A stretch of 39,844 nt of DNA, from assembly GCA_910587755.1 (NCBI GenBank), contig CAJUNZ010000019.1, positions 1-39,844 of the forward strand, given 5' to 3'. Below are positions 15,220-22,793 of this stretch, one piece after another. The notes beneath the pieces were generated by a model. It worked only from the letters and a program-made list of their open reading frames with translations, had not been told where the DNA came from and did not search any database. The position numbers and the translations under genes are program-made. This DNA comes from an uncultured Acetatifactor sp. GTDB lineage: Bacteria > Bacillota > Clostridia > Lachnospirales > Lachnospiraceae. Each line of letters opens with the position of its first letter. Positions within the stretch are counted from its first letter, which is position 1.

Positions 15220-16080
15220 CTATTTCTGCCTTTGGGGCGAATCCAATTCCCGGGCAATTTTCTCTGCCATCAGCCTCCGCCCGGCCTCGTTTAAGTGCAT
15301 TCCGTCCCTGGTGTACCTCTTCCAGTCCTCCCATTCCTCATGGGGATAAAGGTCGTGATACATATCAATAAATTCCAGTTCCAGCTCTCCGGCCGCCCGC
15401 TCCAGGGCCTCCACATACACTTCCAGCACACCGCCCCCCTGGTCCTCCTCCTGGCAGGTGGTCCCTTTCGCCGTGTACCAGGTGTAAATGGGAGAAACCA
15501 CCACAATCCTTATGTCAGGATTTGCCTTCCGAAGGGCATAAACCGAGCTGCGCAGTGCTCCCAGAAACGTGTACTCATCCCAGGGATCCTCCGGATTTTC
15601 TATGGGAACACCCGCGTGATAATCATTTAATCCCTGCTGAATGAGCACAATCTCCACTCTGGAAAAATCCACCTCCGCCAGGCCCGCCACCACTTCCGGA
15701 AAATATTCGGTCATACTCTCCCGGATCCGGGCCGTTCGCTGAACCCCAAAGTCACCGGCCCATATGGCCTTGGCCAGACCCGTCATGGACAGGGAGCCTT
15801 TTGCATAGTCCAGCCTTTTGTCCCTCTCCAGGCGCGCCAGGCAGGTGCCCCCCATGCCGGCGTTAAACACAGACCTGTCTATGAGTTCCTGCAGAAGCGA
15901 AGGCACGGCCGTCCCGTCCCTGACTTCCCCGAACTCGCTGTCACCGAAGGCCACAATGTCCACCTGGTACCGGCCCGTTCCCTCTCCCCGGTCCTGAAAG
16001 GTGGCCGGAAAAAGCAGCACAAAGAGCAGCATCCCCACAAGAGTATATGCCCTGCGCTGTTTTTTTGTAAAACTACCCAT
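15220..16080 (-). CDS. SGNH/GDSL hydrolase, membrane-anchored
   Basis: This 286-residue protein has an N-terminal signal anchor (about 10-28) and an extracellular SGNH hydrolase fold: FGDSEFGE (block I, catalytic Ser), NAGMGG (block II Gly), QQGLNDY (block III Asn) and DGMHLNEAGR (block V, catalytic Asp and His). Such enzymes add or remove acyl groups on surface sugars. ATG 16080 overlaps the pseG stop by 8 bp and has AGGGAG upstream, so it is the last gene of the nonulosonate operon. Its blocks III-IV closely resemble those of the SGNH protein at 36482-37912. A role in O-acylation or deacylation of the surface glycan is inference. Confidence 0.85.
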   Translation of the reverse strand: MGSFTKKQRRAYTLVGMLLFVLLFPATFQDRGEGTGRYQVDIVAFGDSEFGEVRDGTAVPSLLQELIDRSVFNAGMGGTCLARLERDKRLDYAKGSLSMTGLAKAIWAGDFGVQRTARIRESMTEYFPEVVAGLAEVDFSRVEIVLIQQGLNDYHAGVPIENPEDPWDEYTFLGALRSSVYALRKANPDIRIVVVSPIYTWYTAKGTTCQEEDQGGGVLEVYVEALERAAGELELEFIDMYHDLYPHEEWEDWKRYTRDGMHLNEAGRRLMAEKIARELDSPQRQK

Positions 16081-17224
16081 AAATCTGCTCCCTGTGCTTC
16101 TCTCTTCCGGCAAGCAGCGCTCTCGCAAGCCTTTCTGCTCCCCCTCCGTCCGTCAGCGCCATTCCTCTCCTGCTGCAGGCCTGCCTTATCCGGCTGTCCG
16201 CCGCCAGCTTCTGAAACTGCCCGCCTATGCGCTCCAGGGTTCCTCCCGGATCCCTGTGCCACGCCCCTGCCGAAAGCCCAATCCCTCTGGCGCCCACACA
16301 GTCCGCCAGAGCCTCCTGATTCTCCGCATAGGAAAAACACAGCAGCGGCACCCCCAGAGCCGCCAGTTCATAGACGGTGGATCCCCCTGCCGTAACGGCA
16401 ATGTCGCATCCAAGCATCAGCCGGGCCATGTTCTCCACATTGTAGTGTATATGGACATTGGCCTTCTCCTGCTCCAGCTTCTTCATCTTCTCAAAATGCG
16501 GGCTGAACCTTCCCATGACCAGATGAAAATCCATATCCCGGCGATAGATTCTCTCCAGAATCTTCCCTGCAAGGTTCTCGCTGTCCCCGCCTCCGGTGGT
16601 GACAAGCACATTTCGGGCTGCCTCCCCGCCCCTGCCTTCCCGGGCCGGAGCACCGCAGACCGCCTCCCCGCCCCTGCCTTCCTGAGCCAGGGCGCCACGG
16701 GCTTTTGCAAACTGCTGCCGCAGGGGCACATAGCTGCTGCCAATGAGCAGATCCACGCTCCTGTCCCCATACAGCCTCTGGTATTCCTCCAGGCTGGCGG
16801 GCGCATTATAGTTCACCACACAGTCCACAGGATACCGATGCGTGCCAAAGTCCTCCATCAAAATCACATACCCCATCCCTCCAAGTCCCTGGAGATAGAG
16901 ATCCGTCACATAATAGCTGTCCACCAGCAGCGCCGCTGGTTCCTCCCGGGGACATGCTTCCTTCCTCCGGCCATGCCTGTGCAATTCCTCCACAAGCTTC
17001 GGCCACCGGGACAGCTCCGCCTCCATATCCTGATAGTCCGTCCCCAGGCTGTGAGCCGGAAATCCATGTTCCTCCGCCAGGGCCGCAGACTCCGGATCCG
17101 CACAGATAAAATGAATCTCTTCCCCATTCCCGGACAGCTTCCGCAGCTCCTGAGCCACCGACAGACAGCGCATCAGGTGTCCGGCTCCTGTGAAAGCATT
17201 TCCGTCCGCCCGTATCAAAAACAT
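16073..17224 (-). CDS. pseG: PseG-like UDP-sugar hydrolase (pseudaminic acid pathway)
   Basis: This 383-residue protein matches PseG, which hydrolyses UDP-2,4-diacetamido-2,4,6-trideoxy-altrose to the free sugar used by PseI. It has the GT-B-like N-terminus FLIRADGNAFTGAGHLMRC with the conserved Gly-His-x-x-Arg, then LLVDSYYV in the N-domain, and VTTGGGD, MLGCDIAVTAGGSTVYEL and CFSYAENQ in the C-domain. I chose ATG 17224 because GGAGGGCGG precedes it. It is longer than typical PseG because the inter-domain linker contains a 14-residue unit repeated about twice (EGRGGEA at each start). It lies 30 bp after pseI and overlaps the SGNH gene by 8 bp. Confidence 0.87.
   Translation of the reverse strand: MFLIRADGNAFTGAGHLMRCLSVAQELRKLSGNGEEIHFICADPESAALAEEHGFPAHSLGTDYQDMEAELSRWPKLVEELHRHGRRKEACPREEPAALLVDSYYVTDLYLQGLGGMGYVILMEDFGTHRYPVDCVVNYNAPASLEEYQRLYGDRSVDLLIGSSYVPLRQQFAKARGALAQEGRGGEAVCGAPAREGRGGEAARNVLVTTGGGDSENLAGKILERIYRRDMDFHLVMGRFSPHFEKMKKLEQEKANVHIHYNVENMARLMLGCDIAVTAGGSTVYELAALGVPLLCFSYAENQEALADCVGARGIGLSAGAWHRDPGGTLERIGGQFQKLAADSRIRQACSRRGMALTDGGGAERLARALLAGREKHREQIYG
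16620..16682 (-). repeat. In-frame 42-bp tandem duplication inside pseG
   Basis: The 21 bp at 16620-16640 recur exactly at 16662-16682. The 42-bp period is 14 codons, so the frame is kept. It encodes two EGRGGEA units in the linker between the two PseG domains. Confidence 0.75.
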
Positions 17225-17254
17225 ATGCCGCCCTCCATTCACAGCCAAAACTGC

Positions 17255-18319
17255 TCACCCGAAATCTACCAGTTCCCAGCTCATGGGAGTCCCCAAAAGG
17301 GCGTCCTTTGCCGCCTTTCTGCCCAGTATTTCCTCGTAATACATGGTGTGGAGCCCCTCTGCAGGCCTGACACTGCGAAGATTTTCAGGGGTAAAAACTT
17401 CCCCCGCCTTTATGTCCCTGGCAACAAAAAGGGATCTGGAGTGCTCCCGTTCCCGCTCCTGCTTCGGTGTCAGCCCGTAAGTCACCCTTCCCAGGGCTGC
17501 CTCAATTTTACGGATATTGTCCACCATCAGGCGAAATTCCTCCGGTTCCATGGAAAAGGCGGAATCGGTCCCCCCGTCTGCGCGTCTCAGCGTCAGATGC
17601 TTCTCCACCATCCTGGCTCCCAGAGCCACCCCCGCCCCTGCCACGGCACTGCCCATGGTATGATCAGAAAGCCCCGCCACACAGCCGAAAGCCTCCTGCA
17701 TATTGGGTATGGTTCTCAGATTCACATCCTCATAGGGAGTGGGATAGGCCGAGGTACATTTCAGGAGAATGATATCCTCGTTCCCCGCCTCCCTGCAGGT
17801 GCGCACCGCCAGTTCAATATCCGCCAGGCGAGCCACACCCGTGGCCAGGATCACCGGCTTTCCCTTCTCTGCAATTTTGCGGATCAATGGGATGTCCGTA
17901 ATCTCAAAGGAGGCCACCTTGTAGGCGGGAACCCCCATCTCCTCCAGGAAATCCACACTGGAAAAGTCAAAGGGGGAGGAAAAAAATTCCAGTCCCAGCC
18001 CCTCGGCAATCTTTTTCAGCTCCGGCTGCCACTCCCAGGGAGTATAAGCCGTCTCGTAGAGCTTGTGCAGTGTGATCCCATCCCAGAGAGTCCCCTGGGT
18101 AATCTGAAAGCAGGGGGCGTCACAGTCCAGAGTGATGGTATCCGCAGTGTAAGTCTGAATCTTCACTGCGTCCGCCCCCGCCTCTTTCGCCGCTCTGATT
18201 ATGGCTGCCGCCCTGTCAAAATCCATATTGTGATTCCCGGACATCTCCGCCACAATAAACGTCGGCGAATCCACCCCGATGACATGCTTTCCCAGTTTTA
18301 TATCTCTGATCTGTTCCAT
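17255..18319 (-). CDS. pseI: Pseudaminic acid synthase
   Basis: This 354-residue NeuB-family enzyme condenses phosphoenolpyruvate with 2,4-diacetamido-2,4,6-trideoxy-altrose to give pseudaminic acid. A TIM-barrel domain carries FIVAEMSGNHNMDFDRA, DAVKIQTYTADTITL, FFSSPFD, YKVASFE, LKCTSAYP, GLSDHTMG and EKHLTLRR. A C-terminal antifreeze-like SAF domain has DIKAGEVFTPENLRSVRP. The pattern (WDGITLHKLYETAYTPWEW in particular) fits PseI better than sialic or legionaminic synthases. I take ATG 18319, preceded by AGGAATGGGAAG; about 21 residues of open reading upstream are not family-like. It sits between pseH and pseG. Confidence 0.92.
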   Translation of the reverse strand: MEQIRDIKLGKHVIGVDSPTFIVAEMSGNHNMDFDRAAAIIRAAKEAGADAVKIQTYTADTITLDCDAPCFQITQGTLWDGITLHKLYETAYTPWEWQPELKKIAEGLGLEFFSSPFDFSSVDFLEEMGVPAYKVASFEITDIPLIRKIAEKGKPVILATGVARLADIELAVRTCREAGNEDIILLKCTSAYPTPYEDVNLRTIPNMQEAFGCVAGLSDHTMGSAVAGAGVALGARMVEKHLTLRRADGGTDSAFSMEPEEFRLMVDNIRKIEAALGRVTYGLTPKQEREREHSRSLFVARDIKAGEVFTPENLRSVRPAEGLHTMYYEEILGRKAAKDALLGTPMSWELVDFG

Positions 18320-18365
18320 CTTCCCATTCCTAAAACCTTTCCAACGGCCCAGCCTCTCCTCACGG

Positions 18366-18920
18366 TCAGGCGTCCCCGTCAAAGCTTATCTTCTCATATT
18401 TTTTCCCGTCCCTTATCTCAAGCCAACGCCGGGCTGTCATGCGCATAAAGGTCACATCGTACCAGACCCCTTCCTTGCACACATGGTTTTTCTTCTCCTC
18501 CACCACCTCACAGCCGCAGAACTTGTGGAGCTCAATGACACCTTTATTGAGGCTGAATACATCCCCGTAAACTGCATTCTTTTTCAGGCTGCAGAAAGCA
18601 TGGTCGTACAGACTCATCTCCAGGGACAGTGCCGTCTTAATACCGCGCAGTTTTTTCTCCCCCATATAGTATGCCCACCCCAGATCCCCGGAAGGATTCT
18701 CCAAGCCTGTAAGGTTGATCACACCCCCTGGGCGGCCCTCCACCAGAATCACCCGGTAGCACACATCAGGGTTCCTGCGGACAGCCTCAAACCAATCGGT
18801 CTGCTTCTCCAAAGTCAGTCTGGGATTGGTGTTCATATACCTGGTGACTTCCGGATCCATGCGCCAGTTCATAATCATTTCCAGGTCCTCCTCCCGGATT
18901 TCACGCAGTGTTATGCTCAT
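18366..18920 (-). CDS. pseH: PseH-like UDP-4-amino-sugar N-acetyltransferase
   Basis: This 184-residue GNAT enzyme resembles PseH, which acetylates the 4-amino group of UDP-4-amino-4,6-dideoxy-beta-L-AltNAc with acetyl-CoA. Features are the start ITLREIREEDLEMIMNWRM, DPEVTRYMNTNP, GVINLTGL, WAYYMGEKKLRGIKTALSLE, and SLNKGVIELHKFCGCEVVEE. ATG 18920 is preceded by AGGAGGCGGAGT. It follows an acyl carrier protein gene and precedes pseI by 46 bp. Because a carrier protein and an FkbH protein lie directly upstream, an acyl donor other than acetyl-CoA is possible, but nothing in the sequence proves it. Confidence 0.85.
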   Translation of the reverse strand: MSITLREIREEDLEMIMNWRMDPEVTRYMNTNPRLTLEKQTDWFEAVRRNPDVCYRVILVEGRPGGVINLTGLENPSGDLGWAYYMGEKKLRGIKTALSLEMSLYDHAFCSLKKNAVYGDVFSLNKGVIELHKFCGCEVVEEKKNHVCKEGVWYDVTFMRMTARRWLEIRDGKKYEKISFDGDA

Positions 18921-19027
18921 ACTCCGCCTCCTGTGTCTTTTACAATGGAAACTCCCGGGGAACATGCCCCCTGCTCCTCCTACAATCCTGCGCTAAGTTT
19001 TAAGCTGCCTGTCAAGCGGACACGGTC

Positions 19028-19066
19028 GTTCTGCCCACTGAGCTCCCTGTCATAAGCGGGCAGAAC
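19028..19066 (-). other. Intra-operon hairpin at the ACP 3' end
   Basis: GTTCTGCCC at 19028-19036 pairs perfectly with GGGCAGAAC at 19058-19066 across a 21-nt loop. The stem includes the last codons of the ACP gene and leads into the 129-bp gap before pseH. No T-run follows on the minus strand, so a processing or stability element is more likely than a terminator. Confidence 0.4.
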
Positions 19067-19283
19067 ACTTCTCCGCACAGACAAGAAGCTCCCTCACCCC
19101 GGAAAGCTCCACAGCCTCATCCAGGGGAATGGAAATGCCAAGTTTCTCCTGCAGCTCCCCGATGATCATCACATGAGCCAGAGAGTCCCACTCCTCCACA
19201 TCCTCCATCATGGTCTCCTCGGTGATGGTGCCCGCCGGCACATTCAAGATCTCCTCTATCAGTGCGATAATCTTCTCCTTCAT
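19050..19283 (-). CDS. Acyl carrier protein
   Basis: This 77-residue protein is a carrier protein with the phosphopantetheine site WDSLAHV (Ser34). Before it is the helix EKIIALIEEILNV, and after it VMIIGELQEKLGISIPLDEAVEL, as in ACPs. It must be modified by a phosphopantetheinyl transferase encoded elsewhere. ATG 19283 gives a family-like N-terminus; an in-frame ATG nine codons upstream cannot be excluded. It is directly downstream of the FkbH gene, and FkbH proteins load a glyceryl group from 1,3-bisphosphoglycerate onto such carriers. No ketosynthase is present, so it is not a fatty acid or polyketide ACP set; a sugar-acylation donor is the likely role. Confidence 0.88.
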   Translation of the reverse strand: MKEKIIALIEEILNVPAGTITEETMMEDVEEWDSLAHVMIIGELQEKLGISIPLDEAVELSGVRELLVCAEKCSARL

Positions 19284-19329
19284 TTTCCCAAGCCCGCTCC
19301 CTTCCTTCATCCTGTGCTCTTTTTTTGTT

Positions 19330-21006
19330 TCAGGCTTTCAGGCCCTGCTCCATTCTCACACAATGCTTTCTCACCGGCACATCCTTAAGACAGATCTCAT
19401 ACTCAGACCCGCCCTCCGCCGTCCCCTGAACCTTACTGTACCCCAGACGCTCATACAGGGATGCCGCGGGACTGTTTTTGGAGGTGGGGACATACCTTCC
19501 CCGCAGACGCCCGTATCCCCGTCCCCGCAGGTCTGCCTCCATATCCTCCACCAGGGCATACTCAATATTCTTCCCCATGATCCGGCAGCTCATGACAAAA
19601 TCCGTAATCACAGGAACCATACCGCTGCAGTCGGCCACCGCCGCCGCCACTATTCCGTGATCCCCGAATTTGTCCCGCACCTGATACAGGTACACCTGCT
19701 TCCCTGCATCCTGCAGCAGCTGCGCCAGCTGCCCCTGCGTATAGCGCTGCGTAGTCAGGTTAAACTGATTGGTCTTGTTCATCAGCTGAACCAGCCTCTC
19801 CAGGTTTTTCCCCGGATCCACCCGGCAGGCCCTGGTCTCCAGCCTTTCCAGGTACTCCTCAAAGCTTCCTGACTCCTCCTGAAGCTTTTTGGTCTGGGCC
19901 AAAGCCCCGTACTGGGCTGTTTTCTCCCGGTCCTCCCGGGTTACGACAGGCCTGGCAAAATAGTTCCGATGGATTTCCACCATGGCCGGGGCCAGTTCCT
20001 CCGGCCTTTCCGGAAAGTCAGGAACCGCCACCTGGGGCAGCATCTCCCGCACCAGCTGCCTCTCCGCCGGGCTGTCGTCCCAGAAGACAATGGAGTCCAG
20101 CCCCAGATTCAGCTCCTTCGCAATCTCCCTGACATTTTCATGCTTGGGTTCCCAGTTGATGCGCCTGGCGGCAAAGGCACAGGGGCGCAGCAACATATGA
20201 GGATGCTCCTGCAGAATCTCCATGGCGTCCTCCTGGTTATTTTTCGACACAATCCCCAGAAGAACTCCCTGTTCCTGCATCTGGGCCAGAACCCGCTGCA
20301 GATTTTTGTAGGCCAGTCCCTCATGGTCCTCCGACAGCGCTATGGGAGAATGATCCCGCTCCCCCGCCAGACCGCCCCAGAGCGTGTTGTCCAGGTCCAG
20401 AAGCAGCACCTTCCTGGGCACACGCACCTCCCACCGGGCCTTTTCCAGAATCAGCCCCCACAGCCTCTTCAGCGCCTCACTGCTGTGCAGCACCTTCCCC
20501 ATGTACCAGGTCTTCAGAGAGAACGCCCTCTCCTCCCCCAAAGTCTCAATCACATGGCGGTAGGGAAAAATCCGCACATTGGCCCTGGAACGGCACAGTT
20601 CCTCCAGCCGTGCCTGCCACAGGCCCTCCAGAGCCGCCTTCCGCCCCGGATCCGCCGCCGCGCCAAGCTCCACTCCCCAGAGCCAGGCGTCGTTCACATA
20701 ATAGACCTCTCCTTCCCTGAGCCCTCCGGCCAGCTGCGAGAACCATCCTCCGATCTTCTCCGCCGCCCTCTCCAAATCCAGCTCATGGCCCAGAAGCTCC
20801 ATCAGATCCACCAGCAGAAAGGTGATATCCGGCCTGAAAGCATGGTAGGAGGACTCAGGATTGATAAGGACTCCAAGCTCATTCCCATAGCCCTCCGGCC
20901 GATACACTTCTGTCTCCTTTGCCAGCATGCGCACCGCGTAATCCATATTTACATTGGAAAGCAGGGCAAGCTTCCCCAGTCCCTTTTCTGCGCTGCTGCC
21001 GTCCAT
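19330..21006 (-). CDS. FkbH-type HAD-IIIC protein with C-terminal GNAT-like domain
   Basis: This 558-residue protein has an N-terminal region of about 190 residues like that in FkbH proteins. A HAD domain follows with LLLDLDNTLWGG (Asp204 and Asp206), IVSKNNQEDA and IVFWDDSPAERQ. The C-terminal GNAT-like domain (about 410-545) contains NQFNLTTQRYT, VMSCRIMGKNIEYAL and SPAASLYERLGY. Characterised FkbH enzymes take D-1,3-bisphosphoglycerate, dephosphorylate it and load glyceryl on a carrier protein for methoxymalonyl-ACP or other C3 units. The ATG has AAGGAAGG upstream. It is 3 bp after the PseF stop and about 46 bp before the ACP start, so enzyme and carrier are co-expressed with the pse genes. 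Confidence 0.88.
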   Translation of the reverse strand: MDGSSAEKGLGKLALLSNVNMDYAVRMLAKETEVYRPEGYGNELGVLINPESSYHAFRPDITFLLVDLMELLGHELDLERAAEKIGGWFSQLAGGLREGEVYYVNDAWLWGVELGAAADPGRKAALEGLWQARLEELCRSRANVRIFPYRHVIETLGEERAFSLKTWYMGKVLHSSEALKRLWGLILEKARWEVRVPRKVLLLDLDNTLWGGLAGERDHSPIALSEDHEGLAYKNLQRVLAQMQEQGVLLGIVSKNNQEDAMEILQEHPHMLLRPCAFAARRINWEPKHENVREIAKELNLGLDSIVFWDDSPAERQLVREMLPQVAVPDFPERPEELAPAMVEIHRNYFARPVVTREDREKTAQYGALAQTKKLQEESGSFEEYLERLETRACRVDPGKNLERLVQLMNKTNQFNLTTQRYTQGQLAQLLQDAGKQVYLYQVRDKFGDHGIVAAAVADCSGMVPVITDFVMSCRIMGKNIEYALVEDMEADLRGRGYGRLRGRYVPTSKNSPAASLYERLGYSKVQGTAEGGSEYEICLKDVPVRKHCVRMEQGLKA

Positions 21007-21009
21007 ATT

Positions 21010-21714
21010 TCAGCCTTCCTTTCCCTGGTTTTCAATCATAAACCTGTATTTTATCTGAGCAAGCTCCCAGTCCGTCTGGCTGTCAATATCCTGAACCTGG
21101 GTCTCCGGCAGTACAAGGGGCAGAATCTCCCCTGTCATCAGTCTTCTGTTCCTCTGAAATGCCTCCGTCCGAAACACATAGAACTGTCCCGCGTCATGGT
21201 AATGAGGCTCCAGGTCCTGGGAACGGCTGTCCAGGTGCTCCGGATGCCGGAAGACCAAACGCCCCTCTTTCACCACCATGGCCCTCTGAGGAGGATAGGA
21301 AAAAGCCACCACCGGAATCAGCGTGTCCGCCCTGCTCTCCAGCAGCTGTCTGGCCGCATCCTTTAATTTCTGAGCCGTGACAAAAGGCGCCGTGGGATAA
21401 ATACAGCAGGCAAGGTCAAACTGCTCTCCCCGCTTTCCATACTCCTCCAGCACCTCCAGCAGCACATCATTGGTGGTGGCATAGTCGCCCGAAGTCTCAG
21501 GGCTGCGCAGAAAAGGCACCTGAGCCCCCCACTGCCGGGCCACTCCGGCAATCTCCTCGTCATCCGTGGACACCATCACCGTATCAAAAACTCCCGCCCC
21601 AAGGGCCGCCTCTATGGAATACGCTATAATGGGCTTTCCGCAGAATTCCCTGATGTTTTTCCGGGGAATCCTTCTGCTGCCTCCCCTTGCCGTAATTATC
21701 GCAACCGCCTTCAC
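21010..21714 (-). CDS. pseF: CMP-pseudaminic acid synthetase (PseF-like)
   Basis: This 234-residue enzyme activates the nonulosonic acid with CTP. It has the CMP-sugar synthetase loop ARGGSRRIPRKN near the N-terminus, then GKPIIAYSIEAAL, VMVSTDDEEIA, YPTAPF and the PseF-type HDAGQFYVFR segment. The start is GTG 21714, preceded by AGGAGGAAGACA. Upstream in-frame sequence is just the overlap with the GT2 gene's tail. It lies 29 bp after that gene and 3 bp before the FkbH gene. Assignment to PseF rather than NeuA rests on the HDAGQFY block and on PseG/H/I neighbours. Confidence 0.87.
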   Translation of the reverse strand: MKAVAIITARGGSRRIPRKNIREFCGKPIIAYSIEAALGAGVFDTVMVSTDDEEIAGVARQWGAQVPFLRSPETSGDYATTNDVLLEVLEEYGKRGEQFDLACCIYPTAPFVTAQKLKDAARQLLESRADTLIPVVAFSYPPQRAMVVKEGRLVFRHPEHLDSRSQDLEPHYHDAGQFYVFRTEAFQRNRRLMTGEILPLVLPETQVQDIDSQTDWELAQIKYRFMIENQGKEG

Positions 21715-21743
21715 TGTCTTCCTCCTGTTCCACAATGCCTTTC

Positions 21744-22793
21744 TTACCTTCCGCTCCCTGCCTTTGCCTTCAGCCTGCGCACCAGAAGCTTCAGCCTGTA
21801 ATACCAGAAAAATCCACCGTTCCACCGGCCCTGCAGGGCGATAAGCTTCTTCTCCTCCGGCCCGGTATTCTGTAGATAATAAGGATTTTTCTCAAACTCC
21901 GGACACCTCTCCTCCACTCCCCTGCGAAGTTTTTTTACAAAGGAAAGTTTCGGGCGCCTTACCCCCTGAAGATAGGAAAAAAGAGTGATTACATAATAGA
22001 TTTCCGTAAAACGGTACTCCAGTTCCGGCCCGAAATTCTCCGCCGCCCCTCTTTTTCTGCACTCCTCCCAGAGCAGTTCCCCGGCCCTTACCCGGTCAAG
22101 GCACTTCTGCTCTGTGATATAATGGACGGTGGAACCTGCATGCTGATAGTAAAAGTAAAGGGGCTCCTCCACCTTCTCAAAGTGGGAAAAATACAGCGAC
22201 CACACGGATCCTGCGCAGTTGTCCTCGTAAAAAATTCCCTCGGGGAAATCCAGGCCGTTCTTCCGTATTACCTCCCCCTTGTAGATCTTGATCACCATGC
22301 TTCCCGGACGCAGAAACAGCTTTCTGTGCCCCTCCAGGTCCAGCTTCCCGGTCTGGTCCAGGGAATTGTTCCTGACCACTGTGCCCTTCTCCCGGGCCTG
22401 AGGCGCCGGGCAGTGCTCCGACACCAGACAGTAGTCACAGCCCACCATATCCGCCCCTGTGGAAGCCGCCCTGGCCAGCAGTTTCTCATAACAGTCCGGC
22501 GCAACCCAGTCGTCGCTGTCCACAAAGCCGATCCAGTCCCCTGACGCTGCCTGAAGCCCCAGATTTTTCGCGCCCCCCTGGCGCCGGTTTACCGGAGAGG
22601 CCACCACCCGGACTTTTCCGGGAAAATCCCGCTCATACTCCCGCAGAATTACCAGGGAATCGTCCGTGGAGGCGTCGTCCACCCCAATGATTTCCATGTC
22701 CGAAAAGGTCTGTCCAAGGAGAGAATCCATACAGTACCGAAGTTTCCCCCCGGCCCCCATGTTGTACACCGGCACAATCACACTCAGCTGCAT
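21744..22793 (-). CDS. GT2 family glycosyltransferase
   Basis: This 349-residue GT-A enzyme begins SVIVPVYNMGAGGKL and has DDASTDDS, NLGLQAASGDWIGFVDSDDW (metal-binding DxD at the end) and a catalytic-site-like FPEGIFYEDNC. The C-terminus is basic (RLKLLVRRLKAKAGSGR), suggesting membrane association. ATG 22793 has GGGGGAGAT upstream and overlaps the ABC flippase stop by 10 bp. It should add a hexose or amino sugar from a nucleotide donor to the lipid-linked glycan. The sugar cannot be told. Confidence 0.88.
   Translation of the reverse strand: MQLSVIVPVYNMGAGGKLRYCMDSLLGQTFSDMEIIGVDDASTDDSLVILREYERDFPGKVRVVASPVNRRQGGAKNLGLQAASGDWIGFVDSDDWVAPDCYEKLLARAASTGADMVGCDYCLVSEHCPAPQAREKGTVVRNNSLDQTGKLDLEGHRKLFLRPGSMVIKIYKGEVIRKNGLDFPEGIFYEDNCAGSVWSLYFSHFEKVEEPLYFYYQHAGSTVHYITEQKCLDRVRAGELLWEECRKRGAAENFGPELEYRFTEIYYVITLFSYLQGVRRPKLSFVKKLRRGVEERCPEFEKNPYYLQNTGPEEKKLIALQGRWNGGFFWYYRLKLLVRRLKAKAGSGR

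Noticed and set aside
16001..18448. A very long open frame on the plus strand opposite the SGNH, pseG and pseI genes
   Set aside because: It is the complementary shadow of GC-rich genes: Pro/His/Arg/Gln-rich, no domain, and the minus-strand products match known families throughout.
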